Positions 27,549-35,446 of a DNA stretch of 64,000 nucleotides are shown here, piece by piece. A program made the position numbers and the translations under genes. Source of the stretch: Avedoeria sp964651245 (lineage in GTDB: Bacteria; Chloroflexota; Anaerolineae; Epilineales; Epilineaceae); contig CAZYVI010000007.1 in assembly GCA_964651245.1 (NCBI GenBank), forward strand, positions 123,446 to 187,445, written 5' to 3'. Position 1 is the first letter of the stretch; each line of letters begins with the position of its first letter. The notes below the pieces were generated by a model. It made no database searches. It was not told where the DNA came from and was given only the letters and a program-made list of their open reading frames with translations.

Positions 27549-28105
27549 GGCGCCTCGCCCGGCGCGCCCTGCGGGCGGCGGGCGACGTAGTCCTCGACCG
27601 CCAGCAGGTTGCCTTCGCCGGCGCGTTCGATCGTGGCCAGGAGCTCGCCGATGGAGGCGACCTCCTCGAGCTGCTCGGTGACGAACCAGCCCAGGAACTG
27701 CTGGGCGATGAAGTTGCGCTCGTCGACGGCCAGGGCCATGAGGTCGTTGATGTGGTCCGTCACGGCGTGCTCCCACCCCAGCGCCGCGGCGACGGCGTCG
27801 GCGGCCGAGGCGAAGTCGGCCCGCGCGGCCGGCACGGCCGGGATCGCCACGTCGCCGCCCGACTCGTTGACGAAGTGCACGAACTTCATGGCGTGCATCC
27901 GCTCTTCGTCGGCCTGGCGGTAGAAGAACGCCGCCAGCTGCGGCAGGCTGCCGCGCTCGAAGTAGCTGGCGATGCTCACGTACTCGTGCGACGCGCCGAG
28001 CTCGCGCCCGATCTGGGCGTTGATCGCCGCCTCGAGCTTGCCGCTGATCAGCCGCCGATCGCCGCCGCTGCGGCGCCCCTGCGCCCCGTTCGACTTGCGC
28101 GCCAT
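27545..28105 (-). CDS. Non-haem ferritin
   Basis: The 186-aa protein is an iron-storage ferritin: E in the first helix (INAQIGRELGASHEYVSIASYFE), the ferroxidase Glu/His pair in FYRQADEERMHAMKFVHFVNESGG and Glu residues in the fourth helix (WFVTEQLEEVASIGELL). A basic 20-residue N-terminal extension and a Pro/Gly tail are additions to the usual ~165 residues. It precedes tyrS with a 4-base overlap. Confidence 0.9.
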   Translation of the reverse strand: MARKSNGAQGRRSGGDRRLISGKLEAAINAQIGRELGASHEYVSIASYFERGSLPQLAAFFYRQADEERMHAMKFVHFVNESGGDVAIPAVPAARADFASAADAVAAALGWEHAVTDHINDLMALAVDERNFIAQQFLGWFVTEQLEEVASIGELLATIERAGEGNLLAVEDYVARRPQGAPGEAP

Positions 28106-28523
28106 GTCGTGTGTCCTTCGTCGTGGTCGACCGCCGTTGAGTCTAACCGACGCCCCGGCGGCGGGCCAATTCGGCCGCCGTCGGCGCTGGGGCCCCTGGT
28201 AGGGCCGTTGCACCAAGCGAGGTCGAGCCCGACGTGAGGTGGCGTTCGCCGCAGCTCGCCCGGCTGTGAACAGCCGGGCTACGGAACGACGCCGGCTGAA
28301 GCCGGCGAGTCAACCAGGAACGGCCGTTCGCTAGCCGGCTTCAGCCGGCGTCGTTACTGTAGCCCGGCGATTCATCGCCGGGCGGGCGGACGGCCTGATG
28401 CGTCTGCCCTCGGCCCCCTGGCCCCCGCCGCCGCGAGCGGCTACACTGGCGCGCCGCTTTCCGGTGGTCGTCACCCCGCTCACCGCCCTGTCGACCGCCC
28501 GCCCGACCCGCGAGGCACCGCCC
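28106..28523. other. 418-bp intergenic region with palindromic repeat
   Basis: Divergent spacer between the ferritin and HIT genes. It contains the BIME-like repeat listed at 28253-28384 and a -10-like TACACT near 28443 that could serve the HIT gene. I see no further gene. Confidence 0.6.
28253..28384. repeat. BIME-like palindromic repeat (GCCGGCTGAAGCCGGC type)
   Basis: The segment is built from four hairpin arms placed symmetrically: GCCCGGCTGTGAACAGCCGGGC, GCCGGCTGAAGCCGGC, its mirror GCCGGCTTCAGCCGGC and GCCCGGCGATTCATCGCCGGGC-like. Left and right halves are inverted copies separated by about 25 bases. This is the architecture of REP doublets/BIMEs. No RAYT transposase gene is in the window. 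Confidence 0.8.
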
Positions 28524-28868
28524 ATGGCCACGATCTTCGAGCGCATCATCGCCGGCGAGGTGCCGGCCGAGATCCTCCACCACGACGAGCTCGTCACGGC
28601 GTTCCGCGACATCGCGCCGCGCGCGCCGACGCACATCGTCCTGGTCCCCAACCAGCCGATCCCCACCGTGAACGACGTCACGCCGGACGACGAGGCCGCG
28701 CTGGGGCGGCTGTTCACCGTCGCGCGGGCGCTGGCGGCGGCCGAGGGGATCGCCGAGGGTGGCTACCGGCTCATCGTCAACACGAACCGCGACGGCGGCC
28801 AGGAGGTGTTCCACCTCCACATGCACCTTGTGGGCGGCCGCCCGCTGGGACCGATGCTCCCGCGCTGA
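28524..28868 (+). CDS. HIT family nucleotide-binding hydrolase
   Basis: The 114-aa cytoplasmic protein has the HIT signature HLHMHLVGG near the C-terminus, IFERIIAGEVPAEILH at the start and APTHIVLVPNQPI in between, as in the PKCI/HinT group that hydrolyses nucleoside phosphoramidates. Start at 28524 gives the standard length; the upstream in-frame extension lacks family similarity. It converges with the M14 peptidase gene. Confidence 0.93.
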   Translation: MATIFERIIAGEVPAEILHHDELVTAFRDIAPRAPTHIVLVPNQPIPTVNDVTPDDEAALGRLFTVARALAAAEGIAEGGYRLIVNTNRDGGQEVFHLHMHLVGGRPLGPMLPR

Positions 28869-28943
28869 AGGCGCGCCCACCCGGTCCGTGATGCTCCGTC
28901 CGCGAAGACCGACCGCCCGAGCGGCCCAGCCGCCCGCCGCACC

Positions 28944-30632
28944 TCAGCCGCCCAGCCGCACCTCGCCGCGCAGCACGCCGGCGCGCGCGCCGTGGGCGGT
29001 CACGCCGAGCGTCGTGCCGGCCGCGGCGCGCACGAGCCACTCGGCCTTGCCGCGGTGATCGGTGGCGCCGTTGGCGAACCAGCCGCCGGCCATCTTGTTG
29101 GCGCGGCCCTCGAGGTGGCCGACGTCGACGCTTGCCGTGCCGCTGGCCAGCGCCGCGCCGTCCGGCAAGCCGAGCTCGAGGCGCACCGGTCGCGCCACGG
29201 CCATCCGGCGCGCCTGCGCCGTGGACGAGGTGGCCAGGAAGCCGGTGTTGTCGACGACCGCTACGACGCGCCAGACGTCGTCGCCCAGCGCGTGGGCCTC
29301 GAGCGCGTGCCAGGCCAGGCGCGGCGCCAGGTCGGCGAAGGCGACGGCGAACGCCGCCTGGGGCGCGATCTCGGCCTCCAGCAGGTGCGGCGGCGGGTTG
29401 CGGGTCGTCAGGAAGTGGTTGACGCCGCCGAGCTCGACGGCGCCCAACTGCGGGTGGTCGAACGGCCGCCAGTCGTGGATCTGGTCGGGGGCGTTGGCGG
29501 CGATCCAGTCGAAGATCTGGACGTCGTCGGACGTGGGGTGGACGCGCATCCACTCGATGAACTTCTTGTCCTTGTTCTTCGACTCGATCCCGGCCGCCGT
29601 CGGCAGGTCCCACAGCTCGACGGTGAACGCGAACACGCCGCGGTCGCTGTAGAGCCAGTCGTCGAAGACGCCGCTGATCACCTCTTTGGGGTGGTAGCGG
29701 AAGTGGTGGAAGACGCTGACGTTGGGGTAGCCGGTCAGGTCGGTGCCGCGCTGGCCGATCGCCTCGTAGGTGAAGCGGTCCGCGGTGTCCATCTCGTCGT
29801 CGCCCTTCATCGAGAACGGGCGCAGGATGGCGCGGCTGTAGGTGTGGTAGGTGAGGGCGCCGAAGACGTTGGGGTGGTCGGCGAAGAACCGCAGCACGGC
29901 CTGGACCTCGGGCTCGGAGCCCGGGTAGTCGCCGGCGCCGTACTGCGCGCCCTCGGGCCGCCAGCCGCCGGCGAAGTTGCGGTTGAGGTCGAGGCTCTGC
30001 TCGGGCCGGGCGAAGGCGATGCGGTAGCCGTCGTAGTTGTGGATCGTCCCTTCCGGCAGCAGCCGGTAGTACGTCCCGCCGTGTTCGTCGGGGCCGCGCT
30101 TGATCATGCAGCGCGGGTCGTGGTCGGAGGCTTTCCAGTCGCCGTTGGGATCGCGCAGCCGCAGCTGCAGGATCCGGCCGTCGCCGTCGAGGTCGTGGCT
30201 GTGGAGGCCGTCCTGCTTGTCGTCGTACGGATAGCGCCGGGTGCTCGAGCGCAGGAACTGCGGCGACGCCGCGAGCGCCAGCGCCGCGCCGTCCGGGTTG
30301 AGGCGGGGCACGATGTAGAAGGCGCCGTGGTCGAGGACGCGGGTGACGGCGTCGTCGCGGCCGTGGCGGGTGACGAGGTGCTCGATGACGTAGAGCGCCG
30401 CCATGGCCGCCGTGACCTCGGTGGCGTGGATGTTGGCGTCGATCCACAGCGCCGGCTTCTCGTCGTCGGGCCCGGTGGCCTGGTTCGACACGACGTAGAG
30501 CTCGATGTCGCGGCCCTCGTGCGACGCGCCCAGGACGGCGCGGCGCAGCAGCGAGGGGTGGGCGGCGGCGAGCTCGGCCAGCGCGGCGGACAGGGCGTCG
30601 TTGTCGAGGTATTGGTCGTAGGCGATCGGCAT
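28944..30632 (-). CDS. M14 family zinc carboxypeptidase
   Basis: The 562-aa protein has the zinc ligands in DANIHATEV (H-x2-E) and a later His in YHTYSRAILRP, the substrate-binding Asn-Arg in SLDLNRNFAGGW and the catalytic Glu in FTVELWDLP. There is no signal peptide, so it may act in the cytoplasm or be exported by another route. The C-terminal ~150 residues form an extra domain with beta-rich pattern. It is 10 bases downstream of the M23 peptidase gene and probably in its operon. Confidence 0.9.
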   Translation of the reverse strand: MPIAYDQYLDNDALSAALAELAAAHPSLLRRAVLGASHEGRDIELYVVSNQATGPDDEKPALWIDANIHATEVTAAMAALYVIEHLVTRHGRDDAVTRVLDHGAFYIVPRLNPDGAALALAASPQFLRSSTRRYPYDDKQDGLHSHDLDGDGRILQLRLRDPNGDWKASDHDPRCMIKRGPDEHGGTYYRLLPEGTIHNYDGYRIAFARPEQSLDLNRNFAGGWRPEGAQYGAGDYPGSEPEVQAVLRFFADHPNVFGALTYHTYSRAILRPFSMKGDDEMDTADRFTYEAIGQRGTDLTGYPNVSVFHHFRYHPKEVISGVFDDWLYSDRGVFAFTVELWDLPTAAGIESKNKDKKFIEWMRVHPTSDDVQIFDWIAANAPDQIHDWRPFDHPQLGAVELGGVNHFLTTRNPPPHLLEAEIAPQAAFAVAFADLAPRLAWHALEAHALGDDVWRVVAVVDNTGFLATSSTAQARRMAVARPVRLELGLPDGAALASGTASVDVGHLEGRANKMAGGWFANGATDHRGKAEWLVRAAAGTTLGVTAHGARAGVLRGEVRLGG

Positions 30633-30642
30633 CGCGTGCTCC

Positions 30643-31683
30643 CTAGGGCGCGAGGACGGCGAACGTGACGCGGTCGGGCTGGATCTCGAACTCGGTGCGC
30701 ACGGTGGCGCTGTGGTGGACCATCGACAGGGCGTAGCGGCCCGGGGGCAGGTCGCTGTGCACGACGGCCTCGTCGAACGGCGCGGTGCGGTTCACCGGCG
30801 GCCGGCCGTAGGTCCGGCTCTGGGCGATCCAGCGCTCGCCGCCGTCGAGGGCGAACAGGCCGACCATCGTATCGTCGAGCGGTCGGCCGAGGCTGTCCTC
30901 GACGCGGGCCACGACCGCGCCGGTGCCCGGCAGCGGCGCGAGAAACAGCAGCGGGTTGCGCGTCGCGGCGTAGTCGGACAGGGCGGTGCGGATCTCGAGG
31001 TGGAGGTGCGGCCCCAGGGCGACGCCTTCGCTGCCGACGGTCCCGAGCACGTCGCCGCGCGCCAGCCGCTGGCCATAGCGGACCGAGGCGGAGGACAGGT
31101 GGCCGTAGAGCGAGATGAGCGCCTGGCCGTCGAGCGTGGCATCATGGCGCACGGCGACGAGCCGGCCGTAGAAGTCGGGGTCCGGCCCGAAGCGGTGGCC
31201 GTCGTCGAGCCCGGCGTAGGCGACGACGCCGGCGTCGATCGCCCGCACCTCGGTGCCGGCGGGGGCGCCGAGGTCGTTGCCGTGGTGCAGCAGCAGCCGC
31301 CCCTCGGCGTTCGTGCCGTAGGGGTAGGAGCGCTCGGGCACGGCCCGCTCGGGCGGGTCGAACGGGCGACCGAACCGGAAGAACGGCGGCGGCGGGTCGA
31401 TGACGCCGGCCGACGGCGCGAACGGCGTGGCCGTGGCGGTCGGGCTGGCGGTGGGCGTCGGGCTGGCCGGCGGCGGCGTCGGGGTGGCGGTGGGTGGCGG
31501 GGCGAACAGCTCGCCCAGGGCCCGCGGCGGCCGGACGCCGGCGCGCCACGCGCCGTAGCCGGCCGCCGCGACGACGACGAGCGCCGCCAGACGCAGGCGC
31601 CGGCGGCGCCGGGCGCGGTCGCGCGGGTCGGGCTCGCCGCCGGCGAGCGTGCCGCTTTGGGGCAACGGGGTGAGGTGGCTCAT
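30643..31683 (-). CDS. Membrane-anchored M23 (LytM) endopeptidase-like protein
   Basis: The 346-aa protein starts with a short basic region, one transmembrane helix (residues 32-50), a Pro/Thr-rich linker of TPTPP type and an M23 domain with HHGNDLGAPAGTEV (first zinc His and Asp) and GPHLHLEIR (HxH). A C-terminal beta-domain (PPGRYALSMVHHSATVRTEF) follows. M23 enzymes usually cut peptidoglycan cross-links. TATACT on the minus strand at 31695-31700 lies 11 bases before the ATG. Confidence 0.85.
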   Translation of the reverse strand: MSHLTPLPQSGTLAGGEPDPRDRARRRRRLRLAALVVVAAAGYGAWRAGVRPPRALGELFAPPPTATPTPPPASPTPTASPTATATPFAPSAGVIDPPPPFFRFGRPFDPPERAVPERSYPYGTNAEGRLLLHHGNDLGAPAGTEVRAIDAGVVAYAGLDDGHRFGPDPDFYGRLVAVRHDATLDGQALISLYGHLSSASVRYGQRLARGDVLGTVGSEGVALGPHLHLEIRTALSDYAATRNPLLFLAPLPGTGAVVARVEDSLGRPLDDTMVGLFALDGGERWIAQSRTYGRPPVNRTAPFDEAVVHSDLPPGRYALSMVHHSATVRTEFEIQPDRVTFAVLAP

Positions 31684-31694
31684 GGGCGCGGGGG

Positions 31695-31700
31695 AGTATA
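31695..31700 (-). promoter_or_regulatory. -10 box of the M23 gene
   Basis: TATACT lies 11 bases before the ATG at 31683, allowing a leader of only about 4 bases. The same AT island overlaps the first codon of the divergent trmD ORF at 31700. Confidence 0.4.
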
Positions 31701-32626
31701 TGGACGGCACCACGACGGGCAACGATTCGACCGGCGACGGGCCGCACGGCGACGATCGCCGCGCGCGGCACGGCGCCGGGCGTCGCGAAGGAAGCCTTGC
31801 GGACGACGCCCCCGGATCGAACCCGCTGCGCATCGACATCGTGACGCTGTTCCCGGCGATGTTCGCCGGACCGTTCGACGTGAGCATGGTGGCCCGCGCC
31901 CGCGAGGCCGGTCTTGTCGACCTCCGGGTCCACGACCTGCGCGCCTGGTGCCTCGACCGCCACCGCACCGCCGACGACATGGCCTTCGGCGGCGGCGGCG
32001 GGATGGTGCTGAAGGCCGAGCCGCTGTTCCGGGCCGTCGAGGACCTGCTGGGCATCGCGCCGCTCGTGCCCGGCGGGCCGCCGCCGCCGGTGCCGGTGGT
32101 GCTGATGACGCCGCAAGGCCGCCGCTTCGACCACGCCGCGGCCCGGCGGCTGGCGGCCGCGCCGCGCCTGGTCGTGCTGTGCGGCCACTACGAGGGCTTC
32201 GACGAGCGCGTCCGGGCTCACCTGGCCACCGACGAGGTCTCGATCGGCGACTTCGTCGTCACCGGCGGCGAGCTGCCGGCGATGCTCGTCGTCGACGCCG
32301 TAGCGCGCTTGCGGCCGGGCGTCGTCGGCCTGACGGGCGGCACCGAGCGCGACAGCTACGCCGCCGGCCGGCTCGAGCACCCCCACTACACGCGCCCGGC
32401 CGACTTCCGCGGCTGGACGGTCCCGCCCGTCCTCCTCAGCGGCCACCACGCCGCCGTCGACGCCTGGCGCCGCCGCCAGTCCGTCCTGCGCACGGCGGCG
32501 CGGAGGCCCGACCTGCTGGCTTCGTTCCCGCCGGATAACCTCGAGGCGCGGACGTTGGCGGAATGGGAGTCGGATGGGGTGGCCGGGGAGTCGGATGGGT
32601 CGGACGCTGGGTCGGGCTCGGCGTGA
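31700..32626 (+). CDS. trmD: tRNA (guanine-N1)-methyltransferase TrmD
   Basis: TrmD methylates G37 of tRNAs. The 308-aa ORF contains the core RIDIVTLFPAMF, GGGGGMVLKAEP, VLMTPQGRRFD, VLCGHYEGFDERV and SIGDFVVTGGELPA of the SPOUT-knot fold. The conserved start of TrmD corresponds to about residue 42 here, so the 40-residue N-terminal extension from the ATG at 31700 may not be translated; a non-ATG start nearer 31820 is possible. A short Ser/Gly/Asp tail is also extra. It is followed by rplS, a common pairing. Confidence 0.93.
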   Translation: MDGTTTGNDSTGDGPHGDDRRARHGAGRREGSLADDAPGSNPLRIDIVTLFPAMFAGPFDVSMVARAREAGLVDLRVHDLRAWCLDRHRTADDMAFGGGGGMVLKAEPLFRAVEDLLGIAPLVPGGPPPPVPVVLMTPQGRRFDHAAARRLAAAPRLVVLCGHYEGFDERVRAHLATDEVSIGDFVVTGGELPAMLVVDAVARLRPGVVGLTGGTERDSYAAGRLEHPHYTRPADFRGWTVPPVLLSGHHAAVDAWRRRQSVLRTAARRPDLLASFPPDNLEARTLAEWESDGVAGESDGSDAGSGSA

Positions 32627-32708
32627 GGGTGACCGCGGCCCACTAGGGCGCGGCCGGCGATCGACGCCCGCGCGCGCCAAGTCGCCGGGGACGGAGACCG
32701 CGTCGAAC

Positions 32709-32736
32709 TTGCCCCCGCGCCCCTTCGTGGTACCAT
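32709..32736 (+). promoter_or_regulatory. Probable rplS promoter
   Basis: TTGCCC and TACCAT are separated by 16 bases about 60 bases before rplS. This fits a sigma70-like promoter in the 163-bp spacer after trmD. Inference from motif and spacing only. Confidence 0.35.
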
Positions 32737-32789
32737 ACCGCGGTTGGCCGCACCCCGTGTCCGATGAACCGTAGCCTAGGAAGACGACC

Positions 32790-33197
32790 ATGTCCGATCT
32801 CGTGAAGAGCCTCGGCGTCGAGCACATGCTCGAGCGGCCGGATGCCGTTCCGTTCAAGAAGCTGCGCGTCGGCGACACGGTGCGCGTGCATTTTCGCATC
32901 GTCGAGGGCTCGCGCGAGCGCGTCCAGGCGTTCCAGGGCGTGGTCATCGCCGTGAACCCCGGCACCAGCGACGCGAACTTCGCCGTCCGCCGGACCGGCG
33001 CGCACGGGGTGGGCGTCGAGCGCATCTTCCCGGTGCACTCGCCGCGCCTCGAGCAGCTCGAGATCCTGCGCCACGCCCACGTCCGCCGCGCCCGGCTGTA
33101 CTACCTGCGCGAGCGCACCGGCAAGCGGGCCCGCCTGCGCGAGAAGCGGCGCTTCGCGTCCGCCGCGCCGGCCGAGGCTGCGCCGGCCGCGGAGTAG
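32790..33197 (+). CDS. rplS: 50S ribosomal protein L19
   Basis: The 135-aa protein shows PFKKLRVGDTVRVHFRI, VQAFQGVVIA and GVGVERIFPVHSP, all typical of L19, which sits at the 30S-50S interface. The C-terminal 30 residues are a basic stretch followed by an Ala/Pro/Glu tail that is longer than usual. GGAAGA-like sequence precedes the ATG. Confidence 0.96.
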   Translation: MSDLVKSLGVEHMLERPDAVPFKKLRVGDTVRVHFRIVEGSRERVQAFQGVVIAVNPGTSDANFAVRRTGAHGVGVERIFPVHSPRLEQLEILRHAHVRRARLYYLRERTGKRARLREKRRFASAAPAEAAPAAE

Positions 33198-33217
33198 GCG
33201 CGCGGGCCGATGCCGCC

Positions 33218-34015
33218 GTGGCCGGCCCGCCCACGTTCGACCATGAGCGCCGCCTCCGCGCGGAGGGTTGTGGGCGCGTGGCCGGCGTCGACGAGGTCGG
33301 CCGTGGCGCGCTGGCGGGGCCGGTCGTCGCCGCCGCGGTCGTGCTGGAACCGTGGGACGACGCGGACGATGCCCGCACGGAGTCGACGTGCGGCGCACTG
33401 AGCCGCGCCGCCGTCGCGGCCGCCCGCGACTCAAAGCAGTTGTCGCCCGCGGCCCGCGCCCGCCTGGCGCCGGCGCTGCAGGCGGCGGCCGTCGACTGGG
33501 CCCTGGGTTGGGCCTGCCCCCGCGAGATCGACGCCCTGGGCATCGCCGCTGCGACGCGGCTGGCGATGCGTCGGGCGCTCGTCCGGCTCGAGGCGCCGCC
33601 CGATGGGGTGCTCGTCGACGGCCGGCCGCTGCCGCCGCTCGGGCCGTGGCGGCAGCAGGCGATCGTACGCGGCGACGCGGCGGTGCGGTCGATCGCGGCG
33701 GCCAGCATCCTCGCCAAGGTCGGGCGCGACGCCTGGATGATCCGGCTCGACGAGGCCTGCCCGGGCTACGGCTTCGCCGCCCACAAGGGCTACGGCGCCC
33801 CGGCCCACCGCGACGCGATCGCGCGCTTGGGCCCGACGGTCCACCACCGCCTGACATGGCGGCTCGGCGACGATGACGATGGTGCCGGCGACGCCGGCGC
33901 GCGATCCGCGGCGCAGGCTGGGCGCGGCGGCCGAGGCGCTGGCCGCAGAGCGGCTGGCGGCGCAAGGGTGGACGATTCTGGCGCGCAACTGGCGCTGCCG
34001 CGCGGGCGAGCTTGA
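33218..34015 (+). CDS. rnhB: Ribonuclease HII
   Basis: RNase HII cleaves the RNA strand of RNA-DNA hybrids and removes misincorporated ribonucleotides. The 265-aa product shows the catalytic start of the fold VAGVDEVGRGALAGPVVAAA, DSKQLS, VDGRPLPPL and SILAKVGRDAWM. The start is GTG at 33218. The last ~48 codons (Gly/Ala/Arg-rich) overlap yraN by 143 bases and are probably not conserved. Confidence 0.93.
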   Translation: MAGPPTFDHERRLRAEGCGRVAGVDEVGRGALAGPVVAAAVVLEPWDDADDARTESTCGALSRAAVAAARDSKQLSPAARARLAPALQAAAVDWALGWACPREIDALGIAAATRLAMRRALVRLEAPPDGVLVDGRPLPPLGPWRQQAIVRGDAAVRSIAAASILAKVGRDAWMIRLDEACPGYGFAAHKGYGAPAHRDAIARLGPTVHHRLTWRLGDDDDGAGDAGARSAAQAGRGGRGAGRRAAGGARVDDSGAQLALPRGRA

Positions 34016-34262
34016 CCTCGTCGCGCGCGACGGCGCCACGCTCGTCTTCGTCGAAGTCCGCGCGCGGCGCGGGGCCCGGTTTGGATCGCCCGAGGAGAGC
34101 GTCGACGCCCGCAAGCGCGCCAAGCTGGCGCAGCTCGCCGCGGCGTACGTCCAGCGCGACGGCTGGACCGGCGCCTGGCGCATCGACGTTGTCGCCGTCG
34201 TCGTCGCGTCCGACGGGTCGCCGGCGCGGTTCGCGCACTACCGCAACGCGGTCGGGCCGTGA
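33873..34262 (+). CDS. yraN: YraN/UPF0102 family endonuclease-like protein
   Basis: The 129-aa protein carries the PD-(D/E)xK-like pattern of UPF0102: AEALAAERLAAQGWTILARNWRCRAGELDLVARD, then LVFVEVRARRG. The family has a nuclease fold and is often found beside rnhB, as here. The start at 33873 lies inside the rnhB ORF. The stop overlaps the miaA GTG start by 4 bases. Confidence 0.88.
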   Translation: MTMVPATPARDPRRRLGAAAEALAAERLAAQGWTILARNWRCRAGELDLVARDGATLVFVEVRARRGARFGSPEESVDARKRAKLAQLAAAYVQRDGWTGAWRIDVVAVVVASDGSPARFAHYRNAVGP

Positions 34263-35215
34263 GCGCGCCTGACGCTCGGCCGGCCGTCGCGATCGTCGGC
34301 CCGACGGCGGTCGGCAAGACGGCGGCCGCGCTGGCGCTTGCCTTGGCCGACGGCGGCGAGGTCGTGTCGCTCGACTCGCGCCTGCTCTACCGCGGGATGG
34401 ACATCGGCACCGCCAAGCCGACGCCGGCCGAGCGCGCGCTCGTGCCGCACCACCTCGTCGACGTCGCCGAGCCGTCCGACGTCCTGTCGCTCGCCGCGGT
34501 CAAGGCGCTGGCCGACGCGGCGGCGGCCGACATCGCTCGGCGCGGGCGGCGGGTCGTGTTCGTCGGCGGGACGGGGCAGTACGTCCGGGCCGTCCTCGAG
34601 GGCTGGGCGGTGCCGGCGGTGGCGCCGGACGAGGCACTGCGCGCGGCCCTGTTCGCGCTGGCCGAGGCCGAGGGCGCCGCGGCCGTCCACGCGCGCCTGG
34701 CGGCCGTCGACGCGCGCGCCGCGGCGCGACTCCACCCCCATAACGTGCGGCGCGTGATCCGCGCCATCGAGGTCTGGCAGGCCACCGGCCGCTCGATCGT
34801 CGACCACCAGGCACGCCGCGAAGGCGGCCACGCCACCGTCGTGATCGGCCTCGACCGCAGCGAAGCCGACCTCGCCGCCCGCATCGACGCGCGCATCGAC
34901 GCCATGCTCGCCGCCGGCCTCGAGGCCGAAGTCCGCGCCCTTCTGGCGCGCGGCCTGACCTTCGACCACCCGAACATGAGCGGCGTCGGGTACGCGGAGT
35001 GGCGCGCGGCCGTCGCCGGCCGCGCCACGACCGCCGACATCGCCGCCGCGCTACGCCGCACGACCCGCCGCCTGGTCCGCAAACAGCGCCTCTGGTTCCG
35101 CCGCACGGACGCCCGCATCCGCTGGCTCGACCTCGCGCCGGGCGACGACGGGGGCGAGCGCGTCGTCGACGCGGTGCGCGGGGCGGGCGCGACGTGGGGC
35201 GGGGGGGTGGGGTAG
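34259..35215 (+). CDS. miaA: tRNA dimethylallyltransferase MiaA
   Basis: MiaA adds a dimethylallyl group to A37 of tRNAs reading U-starting codons. The 318-aa enzyme has the P-loop GPTAVGKTAA, SLDSRLLYRGMDIGTAKP, HHLVDV, GGTGQYVRA and the RRTTRRLVRKQRLWFR region. The GTG start overlaps the yraN stop codon. It ends the trmD-rplS-rnhB-yraN-miaA run of RNA-related genes. Confidence 0.94.
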   Translation: MSAPDARPAVAIVGPTAVGKTAAALALALADGGEVVSLDSRLLYRGMDIGTAKPTPAERALVPHHLVDVAEPSDVLSLAAVKALADAAAADIARRGRRVVFVGGTGQYVRAVLEGWAVPAVAPDEALRAALFALAEAEGAAAVHARLAAVDARAAARLHPHNVRRVIRAIEVWQATGRSIVDHQARREGGHATVVIGLDRSEADLAARIDARIDAMLAAGLEAEVRALLARGLTFDHPNMSGVGYAEWRAAVAGRATTADIAAALRRTTRRLVRKQRLWFRRTDARIRWLDLAPGDDGGERVVDAVRGAGATWGGGVG

Positions 35216-35241
35216 GGGCGCGTCACCCCGTGATCGGCACC

Positions 35242-35396
35242 GTAGGGGCACCCCCCGTGGGTGCCCACCCTCCACCACACGATCGACCCCCGGCACCACA
35301 GGCGGCCGTGGCATGGGCGGCCACCGCGTCGGGTCGCGATGGGGCCGGGCGGGGGTGGCATGGGCGGGGAGGGCACCCACGGGGGGGTGCCCCTAC
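35242..35396. repeat. Inverted repeat with GTAGGGGCACCCCCCGTG arms
   Basis: A 25-26 bp arm beginning GTAGGGGCAC and ending GGGTGCCC (35242-35266) is repeated in inverted orientation at 35371-35396 with one length difference in the C-run. The arms are themselves near-palindromic and enclose 104 bases. They lie between convergent miaA and trpS, so they may also act as a bidirectional terminator. This looks like an intergenic MITE/REP-type element. Confidence 0.75.
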
Positions 35397-35446
35397 AGGG
35401 TCATGGCGCGTGGTGTGGCGGGCGGTGGGCGGGGGCGTTGGCCGAC

